Below, in pieces: positions 1 through 5,534 of a stretch of DNA of 5,534 nt (within the stretch, counting starts at the first letter, position 1; each line of letters begins with the position of its first letter). The stretch spans positions 1-5,534 of the forward strand of contig JAIRVN010000220.1 in the NCBI GenBank assembly GCA_031253875.1, in the 5' to 3' direction. Below the pieces are notes generated by a model. The model saw only the letters and a list, made by a program, of their open reading frames with translations. It searched no databases and was not told where the DNA came from. Source of the stretch: Deltaproteobacteria bacterium (GTDB lineage: Bacteria; Desulfobacterota; Desulfovibrionia; Desulfovibrionales; Desulfovibrionaceae). A program made the position numbers and the translations under genes.

Positions 1-2062
1 GCATGGCTTGAACGATGACGAGCGTAAAGCCGCCTATGCCGCGGACATCACGTACGGCACAAACAACGAGTTCGGTTTTGACTACCTGCGCGACAACATG
101 AAATTTTATGCGCAGCATCTGGTGCAGCGGCCGCACCACTATGCCATTGTGGACGAAGTGGACTCTATTCTTATTGATGAAGCCAGGACGCCGCTGATTA
201 TTTCCGGCAGTTCCGAACAGTCTACAGGCTTGTACCGGCAGATGGATGAACTCGTGCGCAAGTTGAAGCCGGGCGAGTATACTGTGGACGAAAAGGCCCG
301 CACCGTCATGCTGACCGAGGCAGGTGTCGCGCGTTGCGAAGCGCTTTTACATATGGACAATCTCTATGACCCTTCGAATATTGCCGCCCAGCACCATGTG
401 CTGCAATCGCTCAAAGCCCACAATGTGTTCAGGCGCGATGTGGACTACATAGTCAAGGACGATCAGGTGATCATCGTGGATGAGTTTACCGGCCGTCTCA
501 TGCCTGGTCGCCGCTTCAGCGACGGCCTGCATCAGGCGCTGGAAGCCAAAGAACGCGTGCGGATCGAAGCTGAAAACCAGACACTGGCCGCCATCACCTT
601 CCAGAACTATTTCCGCCTGTACGAGAAGCTGGCGGGCATGACGGGCACGGCGGATACCGAAGCCGTGGAATTCCACCAGATATACGGCTTGGAGGTTATT
701 TCCATCCCGCCGGACAAACCCATGATCCGCAAGGATCTGCCCGACATTATCTACCGCACCCAGAAGGAAAAGTTTACAGCCATCGTGGAATCCATCAAAG
801 AACTGTACGCCAAGGGTCAGCCTGTACTGGTGGGCACCATTTCCATTGAAACTTCAGAGCTGATTGCACAGTTGCTCAAGCGCCAGGACGTGCCGCACAA
901 CGTACTCAACGCCAAACACCATGAACAGGAAGCGGAAATCGTGGCTCAGGCGGGCCAGCAGGGAAAAGTGACCATCGCCACGAATATGGCAGGACGCGGC
1001 ACGGACATTGTACTCGGGCCGGGCGTGGTGGCATTGGGCGGCTTGCACATCCTCGGTACGGAACGTCATGAAAGCCGACGCATAGACAACCAGTTGCGGG
1101 GCCGTTCGGGTCGCCAGGGCGATCCCGGTTCTTCGCGTTTTTTTCTTTCGTTGGAAGATGATTTGATGCGTCTTTTCGGCTCTGACCGCATCTCCGGTCT
1201 TATGCTCAAACTGGGCCTGACCGAGGGTGAAGCCATCGAAAACGCCATGGTGAGCAGAGCCGTGGAAAACGCCCAGAAACGCGTGGAAGGGCACCATTTT
1301 GAAATCCGCAAAACGCTGTTGGAGTATGACAACGTCATGAGCCAGCAGCGTGAGGTCATTTATTCCCTGCGCCGAGAACTTATGATGGAGGCGGATATCG
1401 AATCCCTGGTCGAAGAATTTCTCGACGATGTGCTTGAGGAAATATACGCGCCGCTGGAGAGCGTCCCGGAGGACGCCCGTGCTGACGCCGAAGACTTGGT
1501 GCTGGCCCGCCTGCGCGATACTTTCACCATCGATCGTATCTTAGCCCTCACCCCGGACGGCGCCTTGCCCGAAGGCGCGCATTTGCCTGTGCGCAACATG
1601 GCGCGCGAACTCGTGCTGCGGATTCTTGCCGAGCTCAGGAGTGAAGCCGGGGACATTTACAAGGACATCGTGCGCTATTTTCTGCTCGAAGAGCTGGATC
1701 GCAGTTGGAAGGAACACCTGCGCAATATGGATCATCTGCGCGACGGCATCGGCCTGCGCGGCTACGGGCAGAAAGACCCCAAGCTGGAATACAAGCGCGA
1801 AGGTTTTGAACTGTTTCGCGATCTGCTCCACCGGATACGTGAAAGCGCGTTCAGGGCGCTTACCCGTATCCGCATTAAACGCGAGGAAACCGAGCAGGAT
1901 GATTTTACGCACAAGGATACTGCCGCCGGGCATTCGTATTCCGGCAGCGGCACGGCAGCCAGGGCTCCCGGCACGGCAGTGCGCGTCGAACCAAAGCTCG
2001 GACGGAACGATCCTTGTCCATGTGGAAGCGGAAAAAAATACAAGAAATGTTGCGGGATGTAG
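1..2062 (+). CDS. secA: Preprotein translocase ATPase SecA, 5'-truncated by the window edge
   Basis: SecA is the cytosolic and membrane-peripheral ATPase that pushes unfolded preproteins through SecYEG. The reading frame is open from base 2 (first full codon CAT) to TAG at 2060-2062, giving 687 residues; the true start and the Walker A region lie left of the window, probably about 150-170 residues away. Visible landmarks in order: the conserved stretch ending YLRDNM (to about 100), the Walker B/DEAD-like DEVD (152-163) followed by the [12 protein letters not shown] segment, the preprotein cross-linking domain, GMTGTAD (635-655), helicase motif [11 protein letters not shown] (980-1009), motif VI with its arginine fingers [11 protein letters not shown] (1091-1123), the helical scaffold/wing region, a Gly/Ser/Ala/Thr-rich linker (about 1910-1990) and a C-terminal zinc motif CxC-x8-CC (2015-2053). 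The second motor domain is the short type, without the insert E. coli SecA carries after motif V. Identification is very secure. Confidence 0.98.
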   Translation, partial: HGLNDDERKAAYAADITYGTNNEFGFDYLRDNMKFYAQHLVQRPHHYAIVDEVDSILIDEARTPLIISGSSEQSTGLYRQMDELVRKLKPGEYTVDEKARTVMLTEAGVARCEALLHMDNLYDPSNIAAQHHVLQSLKAHNVFRRDVDYIVKDDQVIIVDEFTGRLMPGRRFSDGLHQALEAKERVRIEAENQTLAAITFQNYFRLYEKLAGMTGTADTEAVEFHQIYGLEVISIPPDKPMIRKDLPDIIYRTQKEKFTAIVESIKELYAKGQPVLVGTISIETSELIAQLLKRQDVPHNVLNAKHHEQEAEIVAQAGQQGKVTIATNMAGRGTDIVLGPGVVALGGLHILGTERHESRRIDNQLRGRSGRQGDPGSSRFFLSLEDDLMRLFGSDRISGLMLKLGLTEGEAIENAMVSRAVENAQKRVEGHHFEIRKTLLEYDNVMSQQREVIYSLRRELMMEADIESLVEEFLDDVLEEIYAPLESVPEDARADAEDLVLARLRDTFTIDRILALTPDGALPEGAHLPVRNMARELVLRILAELRSEAGDIYKDIVRYFLLEELDRSWKEHLRNMDHLRDGIGLRGYGQKDPKLEYKREGFELFRDLLHRIRESAFRALTRIRIKREETEQDDFTHKDTAAGHSYSGSGTAARAPGTAVRVEPKLGRNDPCPCGSGKKYKKCCGM
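2009..2059 (+). other. SecA C-terminal zinc-binding (SEC-C) tail
   Basis: The last codons of secA encode a tail of the form [18 protein letters not shown]. Cysteines at codons 2015, 2021, 2048 and 2051 form the CxC-x8-CC pattern. In studied SecA proteins this tail binds one zinc ion and contacts the SecB chaperone, ribosomes or phospholipid. The fourth ligand is Cys, as in many SecAs, where E. coli has His. The tail is preceded by a flexible low-complexity linker. Whether a SecB partner exists in this organism cannot be told from the window. Confidence 0.9.
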
Positions 2063-2070
2063 TGTCGCGT

Positions 2071-2082
2071 GTCACGCGTGAC
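2071..2082. repeat. Perfect 12-base palindrome at the convergent secA/HD junction
   Basis: GTCACGCGTGAC equals its own reverse complement. It begins at the last base of the 9-base gap between the two convergent stop codons and covers the stop (2072-2074) and last codons of the minus-strand gene. The overlapping sequence 2066-2078 can also fold as CGCGT, loop GTC, ACGCG. There is no T tract on either side, so it is not a classical intrinsic terminator. It could be a weak bidirectional termination or mRNA 3'-end structure, a protein-binding site, or chance. Confidence 0.5.
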
Positions 2083-2872
2083 GGAGATCTGCCAGAAGTT
2101 GTTCTCGTGCCGGGCGCACGATCGGGATCAGGGGCAAATCTTCCAGCAGGCGCTGCAAATATCCTTCCCGGGCCAGGCGCTTGCGGCTGAAAGCAAAGCG
2201 CAGATCGTACTGCCAGGAGCCGAGCAGCACGCGGAAATCGTTGACGCTGCGCAAATCGGCATAGGAGGCCACGCGCCGCGCCAGAGCATCTTCCAGCACT
2301 TTGGGAGTAGAGAGTTCCGGGTCGTCTTGGACCGAAAGGAACACAGTGGAGGAGAGTGGTTCGCCGGAGGCAAGGTGCGTGGCGAAGACCCTGCAGATGT
2401 CCAGCTTGTCGGCATCGCGCACGGCATCGGCAATCAGGCGTATTTCCGGCGGCAGCTTCGGGGGCAGACGGTAGCGGTTATGCAGCGCAAGCGCGCTGTA
2501 CACCAGGCGGCGCAGTTCCGGGCGCTCCGCTGTGAGCGCCGCTTCGGATTTCAGAATTTTGACCCCGAACAGCCCGTGGTTGACCGAGATCGTGTCGCGA
2601 AACGTCCGCCAGTGGTAAAACTGTGGAAAGCGCGCCACATCATGGTACAGGGCCGCAAGCAACGCCGCCCGCTCCAGCAGGGGAAAGGACAAGGACAGGC
2701 GTTTCGCTGCGGCCGCAAACTCCTCGCTGTCCGCCAGCCGTTCGCAGTGATCGAAGACCCGCATGCTGTGCTCGTATTTGAGCCGTAAAGGGGCCGTATC
2801 CTCCTGCTCACGCGCCAGGAAGCTCTCGAAAAAAGCCGTAAAAAAAAATTTGTGGGAGGAAATATCCTGCAT
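2072..2872 (-). CDS. HD-domain metal-dependent phosphohydrolase, substrate unknown
   Basis: A complete 266-residue cytosolic protein with no signal peptide or membrane segment. The ligands of an HD-superfamily phosphohydrolase are present in order: H35 (KYEHSMRV), the H77-D78 doublet (ALYHDVARF), H99 (SVNHGLFG), H131 (ALALHNRYRLP) and D153/D155 (VRDADKLDI). Such enzymes use a metal centre to hydrolyse phosphoester bonds in nucleotides or other phosphorylated substrates; the substrate here cannot be named. The C-terminal third (about 165-266) is rich in charged residues and aromatics and is not recognised. ATG at 2872-2870 is chosen because AGGAA lies 7 bases upstream and the HD homology starts soon after it. 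The frame stays open upstream to 3106, but those codons cover the spacer and the dnaE start. The gene is convergent with secA (9-base gap) and divergent from dnaE. Codons 9-11 are a run of nine T on the coding strand. Confidence 0.9.
   Translation of the reverse strand: MQDISSHKFFFTAFFESFLAREQEDTAPLRLKYEHSMRVFDHCERLADSEEFAAAAKRLSLSFPLLERAALLAALYHDVARFPQFYHWRTFRDTISVNHGLFGVKILKSEAALTAERPELRRLVYSALALHNRYRLPPKLPPEIRLIADAVRDADKLDICRVFATHLASGEPLSSTVFLSVQDDPELSTPKVLEDALARRVASYADLRSVNDFRVLLGSWQYDLRFAFSRKRLAREGYLQRLLEDLPLIPIVRPAREQLLADLRHA
2840..2848. repeat. Nine-base A/T homopolymer near the start of the HD gene
   Basis: The plus strand reads nine consecutive A, which is TTT TTT TTT (Phe 9-11) on the coding strand of the HD gene. 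A second run of six A lies at 2829-2834. Runs of this length stand out in otherwise GC-rich coding sequence and are known hotspots of polymerase slippage. The gene is in frame as given. Confidence 0.85.
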
Positions 2873-2878
2873 TATGCC

Positions 2879-2894
2879 GTTCCTGGTGGAGTTG
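2879..2894. repeat. Imperfect direct repeat, copy 1 (next to the HD gene start)
   Basis: GTTCCTGGTGGAGTTG. It matches copy 2 at 2962-2974 over all 13 bases of that copy if three bases (TGG) are treated as an insertion. On the minus strand it contains the AGGAAC Shine-Dalgarno of the HD gene, which may by itself explain part of the conservation. Confidence 0.5.
2880..2884 (-). promoter_or_regulatory. Shine-Dalgarno sequence of the HD gene
   Basis: On the minus strand AGGAA is followed by 7 bases (CGGCATA) and then ATG at 2872-2870. This is a near-ideal spacing. It decides the start of the HD gene against the longer upstream open frame. Confidence 0.75.
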
Positions 2895-2919
2895 TAGCGC
2901 CGCAACGGACAGAATGCAA
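2891..2919 (-). promoter_or_regulatory. Candidate sigma70-type promoter for the HD gene
   Basis: On the minus strand TTGCAT (2919-2914), a 17-base spacer and TACAAC (2896-2891) resemble -35 and -10 boxes, with 3 of 6 and 4 of 6 consensus matches. Spacing is ideal, but transcription would start near 2884, leaving a leader of about 12 bases that barely includes the Shine-Dalgarno sequence. Tentative. Confidence 0.3.
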
Positions 2920-2929
2920 GAAAGCGGCC

Positions 2930-2960
2930 TTGAGGGCGCACCGTCCTTCTGGTAGGTAAT
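2930..2960 (+). promoter_or_regulatory. Weak candidate promoter for dnaE
   Basis: TTGAGG (2930-2935) matches 4 of 6 -35 bases, and GGTAAT (2955-2960) matches 4 of 6 -10 bases, with a long 19-base spacer. Initiation near 2967 would leave a leader of about 24 bases containing the Shine-Dalgarno sequence, which is reasonable. The spacing is suboptimal, so this is only a suggestion. Confidence 0.2.
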
Positions 2961-2961
2961 A

Positions 2962-2974
2962 GTTCCTGGAGTTG
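2962..2974. repeat. Imperfect direct repeat, copy 2 (next to the dnaE start)
   Basis: GTTCCTGGAGTTG, the shorter copy of the element at 2879-2894, starting 83 bases after it. It lies between the candidate dnaE -10 box and the dnaE Shine-Dalgarno sequence, where a bound regulator would interfere with dnaE transcription. No known operator is recognised. Confidence 0.5.
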
Positions 2975-2978
2975 CCTC

Positions 2979-2983
2979 GGGAG
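2979..2983 (+). promoter_or_regulatory. Shine-Dalgarno sequence of dnaE
   Basis: GGGAG followed by 7 bases (TATCTTC) precedes ATG at 2991. The start is supported independently because the PHP-domain motif HLHCHTEY begins at residue 6, as expected for DnaE proteins. Confidence 0.75.
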
Positions 2984-2990
2984 TATCTTC

Positions 2991-5534
2991 ATGTCCGACT
3001 TTGTCCATTTGCATTGCCATACGGAATACAGCCTGCTGGACGGCGCCATCCGCATCAGGGATCTGTGCGCCCGCGCCAAGGACTCCGGCATGCCTGCGGC
3101 TGCCATTACCGATCACGGCAATATGTACGGCGCGGCGCATTTCTACCAGGCATGCAGGGAGTTCGGCCTCAAGCCCATTATCGGCTGCGAGGTGTATGTG
3201 TGCCATGATCACACGGACAAGGAATCGGACAGGGCGCGGCAACGGCACCATCTGGTGCTGCTCGCGCAAAACAGCGCGGGCTACCAGAACCTGATCAAGC
3301 TGGTCACGCGGGGTTTTCTGGACGGTTTTCATTACCGTCCTCGTGTGGACAAGGAGCTTCTGCGGAGACATTCCGAAGGCATTATTGCCCTTTCCGCCTG
3401 TATGGCGGGCGAGATTCCACGCGCACTCCTCCACAAGGGCATGGAAGAGGCCATCCGCCTTGCCGGAGAATACAGCGCGATCTATCCGGAACGCTTCTAT
3501 CTGGAACTTCAGTCCAACGGCTTGCAAGAACAGGAACGGATCAACGCCGGGCTGATGGAATTGGCGCAACGCGCCGCTTTACCCCTGGTGGCGACCAACG
3601 ACTGCCACTACCTGGATGCCGACGATGTGGAGGCCCACGACATTTTGCTTTGCATTCAGACCCAGACCACGGTGGACGACCCCAAACGCATGCGCTTTGA
3701 GACCAAGGAGCTGTATTACAAGAGCATTGAGGAAATGGAACGGGTCTTTGCCCCTGTGCCCGAAGCCCTTGCCAACACGATGCGCATTGCGGAACAATGC
3801 TCTCTGGAAATGAGCTTCGACAGGCACGTTTTTCCCGTCTATGCCCTGCCGGAGGGCGTGACGCCGGAAGACGAATTCCGGCGTCTGGCCTTGGAGGGTC
3901 TGGAAAAACGCCTGGAACAGCACCCGGACAGGGAGACTCTCGACCACGAGCTGTACCACGCTCGCTTGGCCTGGGAACTTCAGGTTATCACCGAAATGCA
4001 GTTTCCGGCGTATTTCCTCATCGTGCAGGATTTCATCAACTGGGCCAAAGACAACGGCATTCCCGTCGGGCCGGGACGCGGCTCCGCGGCCGGCTCCCTG
4101 GTGGCCTGGGCTTTGCGCATCACCAATCTTGATCCTATCCCCTACAAGCTGCTTTTCGAACGTTTTCTCAACAGCGAGCGCATTTCCCTCCCCGATATCG
4201 ACGTGGACTTCTGCGAACGCCGCAGGCCCGAAGTGATACGCTATGTCGCCGAAAAATACGGCGAGGATGCTGTCGCGCAAATCACCACCTTCGGAAAAAT
4301 GAAGGCCAAGGCCGTGGTGCGCGATGTCGGCCGTGCGCTGGGCTTTTCTTTCGCCGAGACGGATAAAATTGCCAAGCTGGTGCCGGAAGATTTGAAAATG
4401 ACCGTTTCCAAGGCGCTGGAAACAGAACCCGAGCTTGCGGAACGATACGGGAGCGATCCCGGGATACGCCGCCTGCTGGATATTTCGAGGCGGCTCGAAG
4501 GGCTTGCGCGCCACGCCTCCACCCATGCCGCCGGGGTGGTGATCGCCGACAGGGCCATGCATGAATATCTGCCGCTCTACAGAGGAAAACGGGGTGAAAC
4601 AGTCACCCAGTTCGACATGAAGATGGTGGAAAAAGTCGGGCTGATGAAATTCGATTTTCTTGGCCTGGGCACCATGACCCTTATCCAGGACACCTTGGAC
4701 GCAATCGCCCGCCAAGGCAAGCAGGCCCCCGATCTGGACGCGTTGCCGCTGACGGATTCCGCCACCTATGATCTGTATTCCAGAGGCGACACGGACGGCG
4801 TTTTTCAGGTGGAAAGCTCGGGCATGCGCCAGTACTTGCGCATGCTGAAGCCCAATTGTTTTGAGGATCTCATCGCCATGCTGGCCCTGTACCGTCCCGG
4901 CCCGCTGGGCGCGGACGGCATGGTGGAAGGCTTCATCAAGCGCAAGCACGGCGAACTGCCAGTCATCTATCCTTTGCCGATGCTTGAGGATTGCCTCCGC
5001 GACACTTACGGCGTCATCGTGTATCAGGAGCAGGTGATGCAGATCGGCCAGATTGTGGCCGGCTACACCCTCGGGCAGGCGGATCTTCTGCGCCGCGCCA
5101 TGGGCAAGAAGAATGTCGAAGCCATGGCCAAAGAACGCTCGCGCTTTGTGGACGGCGCCGGGGCCAAGGGCATTGATGCAAAAAAAGCCCATGAAATTTT
5201 CAATTTGATGGAAAAATTTGCGGAATACGGTTTCAACAAGTCGCATTCTGCGGCCTATGCGCTTATTTCCTATCACACCGCTTACCTGAAGACGCATTTC
5301 AGGGTTGAATTCATGGCCGCCTTGCTGACGTCCGAAATGGACAGCCAGGATAAACTGCTCAAGTACGTGGCGGCCTGCAGGGACATGGACGTCCAGGTGG
5401 TCCAGCCCTCTGTCAATCGCAGCCGGCGGGAGTTCACCGCGCACGGCGGGCAGGTGGTCTTCGGTCTCGGGGGGATCAAGAATGTGGGCAACGAAGCCAT
5501 CCCGGCGATGATCGCCGCCGGCAAGGCAGGCGAA
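2991..5534 (+). CDS. dnaE: DNA polymerase III alpha subunit (DnaE1 type), 3'-truncated by the window edge
   Basis: DnaE is the replicative C-family polymerase that extends primers in the replisome with the beta clamp and the clamp loader. The frame is open from ATG 2991 to the last base, 848 codons without a stop; the family is usually about 1,150 residues, so roughly the last quarter lies outside. The PHP domain comes first: HLHCHTEY (H8, H10), D17, DHGN (H42), E67, HHL (H87), SAC (C137) and NDCH (D204, H206). The polymerase core follows, with GPGRGSAAGS (360-369), PDIDVDF (402-407) carrying catalytic D404 and D406, HASTHAAG (508-515) and KFDFLGL with catalytic D555. The fingers region has GVFQVESSGM (about 603-612), LYRPGPL (633-639) and GFNKSHSAAYA (747-757). 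The window ends before the beta-clamp-binding motif, OB fold and tau-binding tail. It is transcribed away from the HD gene. Size and motifs favour DnaE1 over the error-prone DnaE2/ImuC. Confidence 0.98.
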   Translation, partial: MSDFVHLHCHTEYSLLDGAIRIRDLCARAKDSGMPAAAITDHGNMYGAAHFYQACREFGLKPIIGCEVYVCHDHTDKESDRARQRHHLVLLAQNSAGYQNLIKLVTRGFLDGFHYRPRVDKELLRRHSEGIIALSACMAGEIPRALLHKGMEEAIRLAGEYSAIYPERFYLELQSNGLQEQERINAGLMELAQRAALPLVATNDCHYLDADDVEAHDILLCIQTQTTVDDPKRMRFETKELYYKSIEEMERVFAPVPEALANTMRIAEQCSLEMSFDRHVFPVYALPEGVTPEDEFRRLALEGLEKRLEQHPDRETLDHELYHARLAWELQVITEMQFPAYFLIVQDFINWAKDNGIPVGPGRGSAAGSLVAWALRITNLDPIPYKLLFERFLNSERISLPDIDVDFCERRRPEVIRYVAEKYGEDAVAQITTFGKMKAKAVVRDVGRALGFSFAETDKIAKLVPEDLKMTVSKALETEPELAERYGSDPGIRRLLDISRRLEGLARHASTHAAGVVIADRAMHEYLPLYRGKRGETVTQFDMKMVEKVGLMKFDFLGLGTMTLIQDTLDAIARQGKQAPDLDALPLTDSATYDLYSRGDTDGVFQVESSGMRQYLRMLKPNCFEDLIAMLALYRPGPLGADGMVEGFIKRKHGELPVIYPLPMLEDCLRDTYGVIVYQEQVMQIGQIVAGYTLGQADLLRRAMGKKNVEAMAKERSRFVDGAGAKGIDAKKAHEIFNLMEKFAEYGFNKSHSAAYALISYHTAYLKTHFRVEFMAALLTSEMDSQDKLLKYVAACRDMDVQVVQPSVNRSRREFTAHGGQVVFGLGGIKNVGNEAIPAMIAAGKAGE

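Larger units (their letters stand above)
2873..2990. other. Divergent intergenic region between the HD gene and dnaE
   Basis: This 118-base spacer is the only non-coding stretch of notable length in the window. It must hold the promoters of the HD gene (leftward) and, unless an operon promoter lies elsewhere, of dnaE (rightward). It contains a Shine-Dalgarno sequence for each gene, weak sigma70-like candidates for both directions and two copies of a GTTCCTGG/AGTTG element. I see no riboswitch, tRNA or strong hairpin in it. Confidence 0.85.

Noticed and set aside
1560..1578. Hairpin GCGCCTT, 5-base loop, AAGGCGC as a possible terminator
   Set aside because: It lies inside secA coding sequence, is followed by no T run, and encodes an ordinary linker in the helical region, so it is probably incidental.
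2032..2038. A7 run near the 3' end of secA as a programmed frameshift site
   Set aside because: It encodes the conserved Lys-Lys of the zinc tail in the normal frame, the expected C-terminus follows directly, and no stimulatory structure is evident.
2069..2788. Plus-strand open frame of 239 codons opposite the HD gene
   Set aside because: The minus strand carries the complete HD ligand set with a good ribosome-binding site. The plus frame has no convincing Shine-Dalgarno sequence or recognised motif.
2873..3106. N-terminal extension of the HD protein from upstream ATG codons (3106 or 2992)
   Set aside because: The extra codons cover the promoter region and the dnaE start, look unlike a protein domain and lack a good Shine-Dalgarno sequence, whereas ATG 2872 has AGGAA at ideal spacing.
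2808..3569. Minus-strand open frame of 253 codons across the spacer and the start of dnaE
   Set aside because: It overlaps the HD gene's 5' end in another frame, the divergent spacer and the PHP domain of DnaE; no domain is seen.
3579..5444. Minus-strand open frame of 621 codons opposite dnaE
   Set aside because: The plus strand here encodes an unmistakable DnaE with all catalytic motifs. The antisense translation is rich in His, Gly, Gln and Val with no recognisable domain, typical of the mirror of a GC-biased gene.
1..5534. Hidden defence system, mobile element, CRISPR array or RNA gene
   Set aside because: About 97% of the window is accounted for by three ordinary in-frame genes. The only spacer over 100 bases has no array, terminal inverted repeats or tRNA-like fold.

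Overview
The window looks like chromosomal housekeeping DNA from a Gram-negative bacterium of moderately high G+C. The SecA and DnaE sequences resemble those of Desulfovibrionaceae and related former deltaproteobacteria. That placement is judged by eye from protein flavour, not by a search, so treat it as tentative. All three genes read without frameshifts, and nothing suggests horizontal transfer: no tRNA, insertion sequence, integrase, CRISPR or phage gene was found.

Layout. Positions 1-2062 (+) hold the 3' three quarters or more of secA, the preprotein translocase ATPase, running in from the left edge. Nine bases later, and convergent with it, is a complete HD-domain phosphohydrolase gene on the minus strand (2872 down to 2072). 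A 118-base divergent spacer (2873-2990) holds the translation signals of two genes, weak candidate promoters and a short imperfect direct repeat. dnaE, the catalytic alpha subunit of DNA polymerase III, starts at 2991 (+) and runs off the right edge with 848 codons present. The window therefore has about 97% coding density.

How the genes relate. SecA drives protein export and DnaE copies the chromosome, so they share no pathway. The HD protein is an enzyme of unknown substrate. It shares an upstream region with dnaE, which leaves open coordinated expression, but nothing in the sequence proves it. I see no new multi-gene system here.

The points most worth a second look are these: an apparently complete set of PHP-domain metal ligands in DnaE, suggesting built-in proofreading; a nine-T run at codons 9-11 of the HD gene; the repeated GTTCCTGG...AGTTG element flanking the divergent spacer; and the perfect 12-base palindrome at the convergent secA/HD junction.
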